From: Ehretia macrophylla
Lineage: Eukaryota; Streptophyta; Magnoliopsida; Boraginales; Ehretiaceae
Assembly (NCBI GenBank): GCA_037974665.1
Contig: CM075773.1
Coordinates: forward strand, 63,146,763-63,210,762
DNA length: 64,000 nt
Direction: 5' to 3'
The first letter of the stretch is position 1. The number at the start of each line of letters is the position of its first letter. A program made the translations under genes and the position numbers. Shown here piece after piece: positions 11,170 through 23,066 of the stretch. The notes below the pieces were generated by a model. That model was not told where the DNA came from. It was given only the letters and a program-made list of their open reading frames with translations, and did no database searches.

Positions 11170-14100
11170 CGTTCTTCATAGTAAGTTAGGCCAACCATCT
11201 TGGATTTTGGATCCTGGGGCCAATAACCATATGACTGGTGAGCTTTCCATATTTTCCTATTCTGTCACTTGTATAAATCAATCAGTTCGAATTGCCGACG
11301 GAACTTCTATTCATATCCGTTGTCAGGGAGATGCCTGTTTATCCTCAAATATTACTCTTCACTCCGTCTACTATGTCCCTAAATTTGCTTATAATATGTT
11401 ATTTGTTAGCCATCTTACCAAGAGTCTCAACTGTGCAGTTGTTTTCTTACCCAATCATTGTTTCTTGCAGGACCTGACTTTGAAGAAGATTCTTGGCAAA
11501 TGATATGAGCACGATGGACTTTACTATTTTGGTGAACCTTCAATTTCTACTATACCCTCGTCTAGTCTGCACGCCTCCGTGTCTTCTATTTTTGGTACTT
11601 CTGTTGAATCTCTTCAAAACCTAGATTTGTGGCATGCTCGTTTATGACATACAAATTTTCAATATTTATGTTGGTTATTTCCGTCTTTTAATAAAGCATG
11701 CAAGGATTCTAAGTTGAAATGTGTGACTTGTGGATTGTCAAAACATACTCGTACTACATATATTCCTCAAATGTATCGAGCTCCCTGTGCCTTTGACCTT
11801 GTCCACTCTAATATTTGGGGACCCTCTTCTATCATGACCCTTTCTCAACATCGTTACTATGTAACTTTTATAGATGATTATAGTCGTTGTACTTGGGTCT
11901 ACCTAATGAAGAAAAAATCTGAAGACTTCACTCATTTCATTCACTTCCTTCAAATGGTAAAAGCCTAATTTCACTGTTGTTCGTAATATCAGGTCTGATA
12001 ATGGTAGGGAATACTTAACCAATGATTTTCGAGCCGAACTTAATAAGAGAGGCATTCTTTAGCAACTTACTTGTCCTTATACACCTGAACAAAATGGTGT
12101 GGCGGAACGAAAGAACCACCACATTATGTATATGGTTCGGTGTCTTTTACGTGGTATGAATGTCCAGAAACATTTTTGGCACATGGCTGTCCTCATTGCT
12201 ATATACATAATAAATTGCACACTTAGTCGTGTCCTCCAAGGTCAAACACCCTTGCACATTCTACTGCCAAATACTATTCTCCTACAAGTTTTTGGGTGTA
12301 CATGTTTTGTTCAAAATCGTAGCCCTACCCGCACTAAGCTAGACGATAAGGCTATCCGTTGTATCTTTCTCAGGTATTCTTCCATGTCTAAAGGATATAG
12401 GTGTTATGATCTTGTAACTCACTTTCACCACTCTATGGATGTCACTTTCCTTGAGACTACCCTATTATTCTCTACTCCTTCTTCGTCCTTAGAGCAACCT
12501 CCTGAGAAGTTATCTACTTCAGATCCTCCTTTGCTTCCACGCCCTATTCTTCTACTTGACATATCTCTGCTTACCACTAAATTACCACCTAACACCAGTG
12601 ACTTTTTATTACCTGTTTCGTCTCCAATCCCATTACAGGTCTACTCTCGGCGTCATCGTGCTTCACCTTCACTGCTAGATTCTTCTTCAGATTCAGGTAA
12701 CCCTACTTCTCCCTTGGTATCTGAACCTATCTTTCCTCATTACCCTACTCGTGAACGGCGTCCCCCTTCCCGTTACTTGGATTCGAGTAGTACTAATCAT
12801 CATATTGCCAAGTCTGTGTCTTTTCAGGGTCTCTCCAATCAATATAAATCTTTCCTTGGCCAGGTTGATTCAGTTTCTATTCCTCGCTCCATTCATGAGG
12901 CTCTCCAGAATCCTTTATGGGTGGCTGCTATGAAAACATAAATGGATGCCCTACAACAGAATTAGATGTGGGAGCTGGTAGATCTTCCAGCTAGTGAACG
13001 GACAGTTGGGTGTAAATGGGTATTTAGTGTGAAGTACCTTGCAGACGACACCATCGATCGATATAAGACCCGTCTTGTGGCTAAAGGGTTCACTCAGGTA
13101 CCAGGCAAAGATTTCGGTGCCACATTTGCCCCTGTTGCTAAATTAACTACCGTCCGACTCCTTATTTCTTTGGCCGACTCTCATTCTTGGCCTCTTCGCC
13201 AATTGGATGTCAAGAATTCCTTCCCTAATGGCGACCTATCTAAGACAATCTACATGGATCCTCCACCAGGTTTTCGGGCTTAGGAGGAGTATTCAAGGAA
13301 AGTATGTTGCCTTCGCAACTCTCTCTACGGGCTTAAACAGTCCCCTCGAGCTTGGTTTAGTCGTTTCAGTGAGGTGGTCCTTACTATGAGTTTCACTCAG
13401 TGTCATTCAGATCATACATGTTTCATTTGTCGCCATCCTCAGGGTAGGTGCATCATTTTATTAGTATATGTAGATGATATTATCATTACTGGAGATGACA
13501 CTGCAGGGATGGTTCAAGTGAAGCGTGACCTTGGGACGATCTTTGACATTAAGGATTTAGGCATACTACGATACTTTCTTGGTATTGAGGTGGCTTGAAA
13601 TCGTCAGGGTATATCTTTATCCTAGCGAAAATATACAATGGATCTCCTTCAGGATACAGGTATGCTTGGTTGTCGACCTGTCTCCACTCCTATAGATCCC
13701 AATCTTAAGTTGACAACAGAATTAGGGAAATTATTAACTGAGCCATCAGTATATCAGAGACTTGTGGGCTGACTTATCTACTTAACTAATACAAGGCCGG
13801 ACCTTACATATGCAGTGAGTGTTGTAAGCTAGTTTATGCATGCACCTCGCACACCTCATCTGGATATAGTCTATCACATCCTTCGGTATCTTAAAGCTTG
13901 TCTTGGTCTCGGTATCTTCTACGCAACTGGTATACAGGAGGGACTATCGTGTTACACTGATGCTGATTATGCGGGGTCAAAAAGTGATAGGCGTTTTACC
14001 TCGGGGATGTGCACCTTCCGTGGAAATCATCTTATCTCATAGAAAAGTAAGAAGCAAGCTATTGTCTCACGATCTTTCGTAGAAGCTAAGTACCGTGCTA

Positions 14101-14425
14101 TGGCTCAAGGAACATGTGAAATTCTCTGGTTACGCTGTCTTTTGACTGAGTTGGGTTTTTAAGTGATTAACTCGTCTACCTTGTTCTTGTGATAATAAAT
14201 CTGCCATTATATTGTCCTCTGACTCAGTCCTTCATGAGAGGACAAAACACATTGAGGTTGATATCCATTTTATTCGGGAAAAAGTTCGCTCAGGGGTTAT
14301 CACACCTTGTTTTGTTACATCATCCGAGCAGGCTGTTGACATGTTTACTAAGTCAATTGGACCGTCACTTCTCCAATCAGCTCTTGTCAAGCTCGGGCTC
14401 GTTGATATCTTCACCCCAACTTGAG
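11170..14425 (+). pseudogene. Nested Copia pol remnant (PR-IN-RT-RH)
   Basis: Domains in order: protease with DPGANNHMTG at about 11207, where the catalytic DSG/DTG triplet is DPG; GAG-pre-integrase (LWHARL) and zinc-region Cys; integrase with VHSNIWGP, where the usual first catalytic Asp is Asn, then RSDNGREYL and TPEQNGVAERKN; RT from about 12966 (MWELVDLPASERTVGCKWV, QLDVKNSF) with YVDDIIITGDD near 13470; RNase H with YTDADYAGSKSDRR, and HERTKHIEVDIHF near 14230. At least six in-frame stops and several frameshifts break it. Active-site losses in protease and integrase mean decay rather than translational recoding. Confidence 0.92.
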
Positions 14426-14431
14426 GGGGAG
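14421..14431 (+). other. Polypurine tract of nested Copia
   Basis: TTGAGGGGGAG directly abuts the 3' LTR and is the standard plus-strand primer site for Copia elements. Confidence 0.9.
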
Positions 14432-14649
14432 TGTTGAAATATCTGTAAATAAGAAGATTTCTTGAGCAGTGTGCCTCACTAGATCTTGAGCAATGTGATT
14501 CTTGAGCAGTGTGATGCATTTATTATGTTTGACAATTGTAGTTTAGTTTGTCTATTTAAACCCTATTGCATTACATTCTATAAGATATCTAAACACAAAA
14601 TATGAAAATGAGATTCTTGTATTATACTTTTTCAGTCTTATATCCTTTT
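14432..14649 (+). repeat. Nested Copia 3' LTR
   Basis: 218 bp, same ends as the 5' LTR. Followed by GTATT (14650-14654), after which the host Copia resumes in its gag/protease linker. Confidence 0.95.
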
Positions 14650-14654
14650 GTATT

Positions 14655-15599
14655 AGCATTAATTGCATTGTCCGGAGCCCAACAGTTGTTGGCCTTGTGA
14701 TAGGGATAGCCACATCGATAACAGACGGCATGTGAAGAGCCTGAATTAGAAGAAGTTGAATTAGTTGGCTGGAGTTCTCGTCCTCGCCCTTGACCACAAT
14801 TGTCACGCCCCCCTCGACGTCCAGATAAAAATAAACCACGTTGAGGAGAGAATTGGCATGGAGAGTCATTTGATTCATGAGCAGGTACAACGATAAGAGC
14901 AACAAATTTGGAGACAATGGATGAAGCAGACTGCAAGCGAATTTCAAAATCCATAAGAAGACCACACACTTCAGCGAACGTGGGACTATCAGGTTTGGAG
15001 TTCACAACAACAACTATTGGATCAAAATCAGAACCTAAGCCCCAAAGAGTCCATAACACAAGATCGTCGTCGGCAACATTACAGCCAGCACTTACGAGAA
15101 TAAGAGACAACGACTTGGCATATTGTATATAGGCATGAATTGATCGAGACGCTTTACACAGAGACTGAAGTTCAGTCTTTATTTGTTGGATTCTTGCTCT
15201 GGATTGTGAACCGTAGAGAAGCTCCAAAGTAGTAGTCCAAACATCGCAAGCTGTGACTTTATCAACCACCTAAGATAATTCTGAATCAGAAAGGGAAACC
15301 AACAGCCACCCGAGAACTATTTGATCGAGACGTATCCATTGAATCATTTCAGAAGCAGGAGTAGAAGGTTTATGAATTGATCCATCAATGAAACCCAACA
15401 AGCCATGACAACGAAGAACGGGATAAACCTGCGTCTTCTATAGGATAAAGTTATCAGTACCAAGTTTAGGGGAAAGTTCTTGGGGAATGCTCTTCACGAC
15501 GGGCAAAGACGCCAGGGAAGAGGTGGGTGTATTAATTTTTGGGTTCGCAGTGCGGGAAGGTGTATTAGAGGAGCCATCAGCGGCAGCAGTGGATACCAT
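14655..15599 (-). pseudogene. Copia A gag, degraded
   Basis: Starts at an ATG at 15599 (STAAADGSSNTPSRT follows). The capsid-like region is recognised from SIPQELSPKLGTDNF, VWTTTLELLYGSQSRARIQQ and CGLLMDFEIRLQS, then a glycine/arginine-rich basic stretch (SGRRGGRDN) and a CCHC zinc knuckle, CYRCGYPYHKANNC, for RNA binding. The capsid segment has an in-frame stop after GTDNFIL and shifts frame later. The coding continuation to the protease lies beyond the nested element, at 9772. Confidence 0.85.
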
Positions 15600-15668
15600 G
15601 AGAAGAAAGGTGAGTTTGCAAGAAAAGAAGATTTTGTAGAAAAAAAAATCCCTACGCTCTGTATACCA

Positions 15669-15810
15669 TGTAAGAAATAATTTTTTGCCCTGAACATACA
15701 GTGCTTTCATTGACTATTTAAGGTTGTAATTACAGAGAAGTTTACAAGAAGTAGGAAACGTATTTGATATGTACAAGTGTAACTGAAGATAACAACAAAT
15801 TATGCCAACA
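15669..15810 (-). repeat. Copia A 5' LTR (142 bp)
   Basis: Read on the minus strand it starts TGTTGGCATAATTTG and ends TTTCTTACA, directly followed by the PBS-like TGGTATACAGAG. It contains CTTAAATAG as a likely TATA box. An identical-length LTR is at 30992-31133. CAATC at 15811-15815 is the likely target-site half; its partner is lost with the 3' end. Confidence 0.82.
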
Positions 15811-17747
15811 CAATCAGTAATTAGAGATAAAGTGAAATCTCTTATGTGATAAGCCTTTACATTTATAAGAGCCAAAATTTCAATTTTCAAAGTATTTTGC
15901 TGGCCCAAGTGAATAAAGAAACCAAATATAAGGTCCTCCTTACAGTCACAAAGAATTCTCCCACCTCCTGCCATTCCTTCAGGACCATGAACATTACCGT
16001 CAATGTTGAGCTTGTAAAAGCCAACAGCTAGTTTTCTCAACTTCACATTTTTAGGCACACATGAAGATGGTCTTTCATAAGAACAATAGAAGGAGGCTGC
16101 CAGATTTAAATCTCCCTTCCATTGCTATATCTTTAAAAGATTTGTTTGAAACAATTGTGCTATGAGTCTCCTCACATGCCAGATAATTCTAGAGGAGTAA
16201 AAGCCCAAATTCCTATACTTGGCATCATTTTTTTTTTGCTAAAAGGAAGCGGGTATAAATTAATGATAAAAAAAACTACAGAATCCAAAAAACAAATACC
16301 AAAAAATATGGTCATCAACATTCCAAGCCCTACAGATAACTTGGTTCAATAGAGAATATCTAACTTTCTTAATCTTGTATATTTTAGTCATAACATCAAA
16401 AACAATATGCTTGAAGATGTCTTCTTCGGATAGAGCTTCTCCAGTGTAAACACGTCTATTTCTTTCTTTCCATAAGTGGAAAACAAAGGATCCAAAGAAA
16501 TAACAGTAGATTGAAAAGTGGAAGTTGCTGCAATATGATCAAACCATTCAACAATCGAGCTCCAATTGTTAATATTGGGAGGGCCTTTGGTTAGATTCCA
16601 CCCTCTTCTCTAGATTCGGCGACTGAATGAGCATAAACCAAAGAGGTAATCCATATCCCCAATGCAGGCCCGACAAAGAACACAAAGGGGATCCAAGTAC
16701 AATCCCTAAGACAAAAGCCGCTGTTTAGTAGGGAGCTTATCCAACCAATAGAGTCATGTACAAAATGAATGTTTAGGTATTGCCTGTTTAAACCAAATAG
16801 ATTTGTTCCAAATGGCCAAGCTATATTGTGGTTTGATAAGATCCAACAACCATCTCATTTTGTATTCCCCATTGGGGGAGTTGATCCAAATGCAATGATC
16901 TTCTCTGTTGAGGTCAGGTTACTAATCACCAATGTATTGAGAAATTACCTAAAAGATAGAGGATTTTTTCGACCAAGACGAGTGACCTTCTGAAATGAAG
17001 TCTTTAACCAGAGAGTTAATGTCATAGCTAGCCTCTTGAATAACATGTTCCCCAAACACATCAATTAGAATTCCCAAAGGGTGCTAATGGTCCTTCCAAA
17101 AAAGAGTATTGCAACCATTACCAACCCTATGTATGATACAATTTTTACCCAATGGTCGTAACTGGAGAATTTTCCTCCATGACCAAGTCGGGCGATTGGG
17201 CATAAGAGCATCCCAAATATTTGTGTCACAGAGGTAGTTTGAATAGATCCACCGACCCCCCACAGATTTCTGTTTAGTATGTAGAATCCAAAGATACCTT
17301 AAGATGGCTGCTTGATTGGTATCTTGGAGCCTTGGCAATCCCAAGCCTCCCTCATCTGTTTTTACAGACATAACTTAGGCTTTTTTCCCAAGATTGTCTG
17401 AACCGGACCAGAGAAAAGAGACAAGAACCTGTTCAATAGCTTTGAGACATCCTTTAAGGAGGATGAACATACGGGCCCAGAAAGAGTGAACATTGCTAAG
17501 AATTGACTTCACAATTTAGAGATGGCTCGCATATGAAAAATTGCTAGTTGACCACTTTCCAATTCTATTAGTGATGCGATTAACAAGTTGTTTGCAGTGA
17601 CTGTTGAGAAGTCTACCAGGTATAAGAGGCACTCCTAGGTATCTGATAGGAAATGAGCCAATATTGAAACCAAAAATATTGGTGATCCTCCTGCTTGTAG
17701 CATCATCATACCCCCTAATGAAGATTGAGAATCAAATAGAAATTCCC
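15811..17747 (-). mobile_element. L1-like LINE fragment, minus strand (copy 1)
   Basis: C-terminal part of a plant non-LTR retrotransposon ORF2. From the right: late RT/thumb region (near 17390-17600), a connector (GGLGLPRLQDTNQAAILRYL, WSWRKILQLRPLG), the zinc-binding RVT domain (16440-16720) and an RNase H domain (YKLNIDGNVHGPEG at about 16000). The RNase H is cut by the Copia LTR at 15810, just after LITDC. Many stops. The 5' end is missing at the junction with an oppositely oriented LINE. No target-site duplication was found. Confidence 0.85.
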
Positions 17748-20160
17748 AGCCTTTTTTGTTCAGCTTATTGAAGTATGCATTTGCTCTCCAAGGTACTCGA
17801 TCGTGGTTAATGGTGAACTTGTGGGATTCTTCAAGGGAGCCGAAGGTCTTAGGTAGGGGGACCCTTTATCCCTTTACCTTTTTGTTATTGGTATGGAAAT
17901 CTTGTCTTGCATCCTCTCCAAAGTTGCTCTCAAAAGGGGGTTTTTATTTCACCCAAGTTGTCATAAACTCAAGCTGAACCACTTTATGTTTGTTGATGAT
18001 CTGCTCATATTTTCCAAACCTAATGTTTAATTTGTGTCTTGTATCAAAGCTTCACTCAGGCTCTTCGATCGGATGTTTGGTTTACAAATGAATCCTTGCA
18101 AGAGCAACATATTTCTTGCGGATTGTAGAGATCAACTTAAGAATCAAATTCTACGGATTCTTGAGTTTGAGGAGGGCTCTTTATCGATTAAGTACCTTGG
18201 TCTCCCTTTAATCACGGGTATACTTGGTATGCAGTCCTGCAGAGAACGTGTGGATAAAGTGTTGAGTATAATCAATCACTGGGCTGCTAGATCTCTTTTA
18301 TATGTTGGGTGCCTTCAACTTATTAAATTAGTTCTGATTGGGATCCATTCATTTTTGTCTAGCATGTTGATATTGCCGATTGGTACTCTTAAAGTTATAG
18401 AGAGTAAATTTGCTCATTTTCTTTGGAACGGGGATGCCGCTAGCTAGGCTTGTGCTAAAGTTGCTTGGATATCAGTTACGAAACCTTTTAAGGAAGGGGG
18501 ACTTGGAAACCGTCAACTTGAAGAATTAAATACTTCTTTTCTGCTAAAACAAGTTTGGGCCTTATTACATGAGTCTAATTTTGTTTGGTCTCGTTGGGTA
18601 AGATCTGTTCTTCTTAAGGGCAAAATATTTGAGGATATTGATACCCCTGTCAATGTGGCTTGGGGGTGGAGAAAGCTCCTGAGTGTTAGAAATATTGCAA
18701 GACCTCTTGTTCGGCATAGACTTGGCAATGGAGTTAATACTTTTTTTAGGAAAGATCTTTGGCATGAGGATGGTATTTTGCTTGATAGATTCTCTTTTGA
18801 TGTTGTGCTTGAGTTTGGTATTAGTATTGATTTGTCAATCGCTGATGTTTTTATGCTGCCAAGATCATTCTCTTCGAATGTTGAGATTGATTCCATTGTT
18901 AGACAAGCCCAGTCCTTTATTATGGAGGTTACCAGACGGGACAAACTGATTTGGACTTTGAGCCTTTACGGTAAATTCAGCTTGTACCATACTTGGGATG
19001 GCATTCGAGCTCGAGGTAACTCTGTCCCTTGGTACCATCTAGTTTGGTTTAAACAACATGTTCCTTGTCATAGTTTTATTGCTTGGGTTACTATTTTGGA
19101 TCGTCTTCTTACTAAACAACGACTTAATAGCTGGGGTTTGCAAGATAATCCTAAATGCCTGTCGTGTGGTGAATTAGATGAATCTAGAGATCATATTTTC
19201 TTTTCTTGTAGTTTCTCGAAGAAGATTTGGCTTAAGGGTCTGAGGTACTCTTGTAGTTCTCGATTCCTAATTGTTTTGAATAATGTTCTTGAGTGGCTGA
19301 TTGAAGTTTGCAAGTGTGATTAGCTCCAATCACTAGTTTTTAAATATCTGTTCTCGGCCACACTTTATTTTCTTTGGAGTGGAAGAAACAAAAGGCTTCA
19401 TGACCAGGTTTCTCTTAATGAAGAGTGTGTTTTTGAGGAAATGAAGTTCGTTGTAAAGTATAGAATCAGGAATGTACATAAATATCTGATAAATATAACT
19501 AACACACGTATTTGTACTTTTTAGAATATTGATGGCTACCAACTTATGAATGCCTAGTGTGGTTTGGTGCCATGGTTTCTTTGTCATGATGTAATGAATT
19601 TTGTTGAGTTTAATGGAATCACTTGCTAAATTAACAAAAACAAGGGTCATAGGATATATGTTATGAAATAGAAGTAGCTAGAAAACTCCTGAAAGAATGT
19701 AGAGCCATGATCTCTCACATTTTTAGATAAGGTAACTAGCCAACTGATTTCTTGCTAATCTTGGAGTTTCTGTTACGAGCCTTCAAGTTTTTGAGGATAC
19801 AAATAGCTTTAAAAGGCTTTGAGGTTTGATCCATCTGGGTAAAGCAGCTCTTCCTCAATTTAGATTATAGGTTCCTTTTAACTGCTTTTATTGTAATTTT
19901 TCAGTTTCGTATCTTTTTGCTTGTTGCTATTAATTGAGTTGTTTCTTTTAAAGATGTTATACATCTTTCCACTTAACAACTCAATTAAGAAGCTTGATTA
20001 GGATCTTTGTAAGAAGAGGTGGCTTGTACCTCTTCTAGAGTAGTTAGGACGGTAGGACATGCTTCAATTCCCCGCCCTCCAGTGCAGGTCAAGTTTGGTC
20101 CCCCTCAAACCTTGTACTTCTTTTTTTGATAATTAATAAAACCCCACAAGGAAGTTCCTC
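17748..20160 (+). mobile_element. L1-like LINE fragment, plus strand (copy 1)
   Basis: 5'-truncated LINE with RT motif GLR-stop-GDPL near 17850, FVDDLLIF near 17990 (the catalytic F/Y-x-DD box), KYLGLPLI near 18190, then connector and zinc-binding RVT domain (CLSCGELDESRDHIFFSC, about 19160-19210). A 137-aa frame (18034-18447) and a 222-aa frame (18655-19323) are the largest intact pieces. The 3' UTR is AT-rich and ends near 20150 with TAATTAATAAAACCCC. The TAG in the GLRQGDP motif is shared with the second copy, so it was dead before duplication. Confidence 0.87.
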
Positions 20161-20472
20161 TCGTTTTGCCAAACAAATAAAGTTAATAAGACTCAAATAC
20201 TATTACTTATTTTTGTGAAATATATGATGTATTGAAATTTGGATATATTTACTAACAATTTTATTTACGCACTATATGATAAGTAATCATATTGTCATAT
20301 GTAATAATCAATATTATAATTACTTGTAGAGGCAAATGATAAGACATATACCTTTCTTATAATTATTAGTTCCTATGTCGTATGTTAATTAATTTAAAGC
20401 TATAGCTCATGGTGATTGGATTAAATATACACCATTTGATTAGTATATTTAATTATATTGTCATACTTTGCA
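20161..20472. other. AT-rich spacer, nothing recognised
   Basis: Low-complexity AT-rich DNA between the LINE 3' end and the TIR element. No coding or structural signal seen. Confidence 0.5.
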
Positions 20473-20702
20473 TTATATAACTGGGAAAATTTCACAAATA
20501 GTCCCTATTGTTATCCTTTTGTCTCAATTTAGTCCCTATTATTCCATTTGTCTCAATTTAATCCCTATTGTTTGCAAAAAAATCTCAATTCAGTCATTTC
20601 CGTCAAATAAGGGTTAAATCTAACAGAAAGTTGGTCACGTGCACTGCATGTGACCACGGTCTCAGGGGCAATTTTGGAATATAACAATAAAAGTTCAATT
20701 TA

Positions 20703-20981
20703 GTCCTCAATGTTTTGAAAAAGTTTCATTTGAGTCCTCAATATTTTAAAAAAATTTCAAATAAGTCCTCAATGTTTTAAAAATATTTCAAATAAGTCCT
20801 CAATGTTTTAAAAATATTTTAAATAGATCCTCAATATTTTAAAAATGTTTCAAATAGGTCCTCAATATTTTAAAAATATTTTAAATAAGTCCTCAATATT
20901 TTAAAAATATTTCAAATAAGTCCTCAATGTTTTGAAAAGATTTCAATTAAGTCCTTACTGTTCTATAAAGTTGTAAATAAA
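20703..20981. repeat. 31-bp tandem repeat in the left arm
   Basis: About nine units of 31 bp, each like CCTCAATRTTTTAAAAATAT followed by TTCAAATAAGT. The mirror array is at 21715-21965 in the right arm. Units within an arm differ by only a few bases, so the arrays may be kept alike by unequal exchange. Confidence 0.88.
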
Positions 20982-21498
20982 CCCTTACGGTCCTCCATCT
21001 CTTAAACACACAAGGTTTGGGTGGTTAACAAGGAGGAAATAGACTTGTATTGATGGATGTAGCTCAAAAAATTTAGTTGAGTTAGCTTTTAACTAATAAG
21101 TGATAGATAACTAAGATAGCGTCTGCGAAACCAAATTCGAATTCGTCAAAACCAAAATTAGGGAAGTCAGAATACGTAAACAAATAGGCAGAATAAGGAC
21201 ACAATATACGTTACCAACTACAGACCTTTAGCATTTTTCATTTGAATACCTGTTATGAAAACAATCATAAACACCTCAACATTAGAAAAAATGATGTTTC
21301 TTCATCCTTAATCCAAAAAAAACATAACAATAATATCATCAAAGCATTAGTCATAAAAGCCTGTCATAATCCCATAACCTGTCATAAAAAAAAGTCATTA
21401 AATATGGTTAAAGTCATTATATTTAGTTGTCATAGTCCCATCCATATACAAAAATCATCTTTACATATCCTGTCATAATCCCATCCATTTACAAAAAT

Positions 21499-21711
21499 AT
21501 CCATCAGTCATGTCATAACCTATTTGTAACCCATCCACAAAAACCATTGAGTTGACTAACTTTGTTCATAGCATGTTCATTCATCAATATGAACAAAGTT
21601 ACAAAAAAATATCCATCAGTCCTGTCATAACTCATTTGTAACCCATCCACAAAACCACTGGGTTGACTAACTTTGTTCATACCATGTTCATTCATCAATG
21701 TGAACAAAGTA
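21499..21711. repeat. 112-bp direct repeat pair with internal hairpin
   Basis: Two copies (starting 21499 and 21611) in the centre of the foldback element. Each contains AACTTTGTTCATA and, about 17 bp later, TATGAACAAAGTT or a close variant, a 13-bp inverted repeat. A small frame through it (21513-21707, minus) has no recognisable product. Confidence 0.8.
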
Positions 21712-22254
21712 AAGACTTAATTGAAATCTTTTCAAAATATTGAGGTCTTATTTGAAATATTTTTAAAACATTGAGGACTTATTTGAAACATTTTTAAAAC
21801 ATTGAGGATCTATTTGAAATATTTTTAAAACATTGAGGACATATTTGAAATATTTTTAAAACATTGAGGACTTATTTAAAATATTTTTAAAACATTGAGG
21901 ACTTATTTGAAATTTTTTTAAAACATTGAGGACTCAAATAAATTTTTTTCAAAACATTGAAGACTAAATTGAACTTTTATTGTTATATTCCAAAATTGCC
22001 CCTGAGACCGTGGTCATGTGAGGTGCAGGTGACCAATTTTTTGTTAGATTTAACCCTTATTTGACGGAAGGGACCAAATTGAGATTTTTTTGCAAACAAT
22101 AGGGACTAAATTGAGACAAATAGAACAATAGGGACTAAACTGAGACAAAAGAGTAACAATAGGGACTATTTGTGAAATTTGCCCTTATATAACCCATAGC
22201 ATAGCATATTATATTAGTGTAATTTTTTTTCTCATGTATACCATAGCATATGAA

Positions 22255-22511
22255 TTTGTCTTTGGTTTCTGGCACTATGAATTCTTGGCATATGAATTTA
22301 GTTTGACATGGACTTTTATGATTCTAGGCATGAAATCTTATGATTTTTGCATGAACTTCAACATTTTTGAATATATGATATTTATGAACTATGATAATAT
22401 GACTATCTAATGTATAAGAATATTTTAAAGGTCCCAAGAAGTTTTTTTGGGGGTTACCACTTACTGAGATTTGTTTCTTAGTTTGTAAAAATATTTTTCT
22501 TTGAAAAAGAT
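22255..22511 (+). repeat. Third copy of the Gypsy LTR remnant
   Basis: Matches 1125-1368 and 38045-38285: CTTGGCATATGAATTT, TGATTTTTGCATGAACTTC and AGAATATTTTAAAG occur in the same order. It is interrupted at 22511 by a TIR element and resumes for 14 bases at 23911-23924 (GAGAACAGACTTTG) before another LTR-like sequence starts. More diverged than the other two copies. Confidence 0.75.
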
Positions 22512-23001
22512 GGAGTAAAATGTATCATACCCCCTTGTGTTTTGCAAAAGTTGTATAATTAACCTTGTATTTTCAAAAGTGGCGTATAACCCTCTGTGTT
22601 ATCCATAATGTTGCACACTTTCCCCAATCTGAACTTCGGTTAAATTTGTTTTGTCATAAACTATAAAAGACGAAATTATCCCCATTAAATCATTTTTGTT
22701 TGTATTTTTATTTAACTTTTCAAATTTCTTCACTATAATGCATCACATTAATGAAATTTTGATTAAAACAAATTCATATAAATTTTATCACTTTTGATTC
22801 TACTTGAAATTACGAATCTAATGCTTCAAGTTTAATGCGATTTCAACAAGAATTGAGAAAGATATAAATTTTTAAAGGTTTTTTCATGGATCAACACACT
22901 GCAGCGCTAAAGATGATGACCCAAACGACGTCGTTTTGAGATTCAAGCCCGACCAATAAAGTAATGCCACGTACCAAATGGTAGAATTTAAAAAATATAT
23001 T

Positions 23002-23066
23002 GCCACTACAGAGATTTGAACCCACAACCTTCATCACGCATGTGAATAACTTGACCATTAGGTTGA
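23002..23066 (-). repeat. tRNA-derived SINE-like head
   Basis: Read on the minus strand: CCTAATGGTCAAG (A-box-like) followed about 30 bp later by GGGTTCAAATCTC (B-box-like), the internal RNA polymerase III promoter of a tRNA-derived SINE. The A-rich or T-rich tail is not clearly defined, so only the head is annotated. Confidence 0.5.

Larger units (their letters stand above)
9773..14649 (+). mobile_element. Complete nested Ty1/Copia element, 218-bp LTRs, gag-less
   Basis: A 4877-bp plus-strand element bounded by 218-bp LTRs and a perfect 5-bp target duplication GTATT (9768-9772 and 14650-14654). The uninterrupted target is present in the second copy of the host Copia near 29980, which confirms insertion at this spot. 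Order: LTR, PBS, repeated leader, protease, integrase, RT, RNase H, PPT, LTR. No gag could be recognised, and pol is full of stops. The two LTRs differ at about 9 of 218 positions by eye, so it is not a very recent insertion. Confidence 0.95.
8253..15810 (-). mobile_element. Ty1/Copia element A, 142-bp LTR, 3'-truncated and interrupted
   Basis: Minus-strand Copia reading gag (15599 down to 14655), then protease and integrase (9772 to 8253). The 5' LTR is 15669-15810. It is split between its CCHC knuckle and protease by a complete second Copia (9773-14649). The reverse transcriptase, RNase H and 3' LTR are missing because the element ends at 8253 against NAC-flank DNA. It lies in the RNase H region of a minus-strand LINE, which resumes at 15811. 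Confidence 0.9.
8253..19795. repeat. Duplication block Q, copy 1 (matches 28457-35136)
   Basis: The Copia/LINE nest without its nested Copia (9773-14649) matches 28457-35136 in order and orientation. Both carry the same Copia insertion point and the same LINE stop, so one ancestral nest was duplicated, then each copy took a different later Copia insertion. Confidence 0.88.
20483..22184. mobile_element. Non-autonomous long-TIR (Mutator-like) foldback element
   Basis: A 1702-bp element with inverted arms of about 475 bp (20483-20960 and 21710-22184). The left tip reads GGGAAAATTTCACAAATAGT and the right tip is its reverse complement with one change. It is flanked by TTATATAAC (20473-20481 and 22185-22193), a 9-bp direct repeat as made by Mutator-like transposases. 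No transposase is encoded. Arms consist largely of a 31-bp tandem repeat. The single strand could form a hairpin with ~475-bp stems. Confidence 0.85.

Noticed and set aside
15811..20160. Twin-priming inversion of a single LINE
   Set aside because: Both halves contain the same RT-thumb and zinc domains but differ in sequence, so two elements are involved.
20703..20981. CRISPR-like regularly spaced repeats
   Set aside because: The 31-bp units are contiguous with no spacers and lie in a transposon arm of a plant genome.
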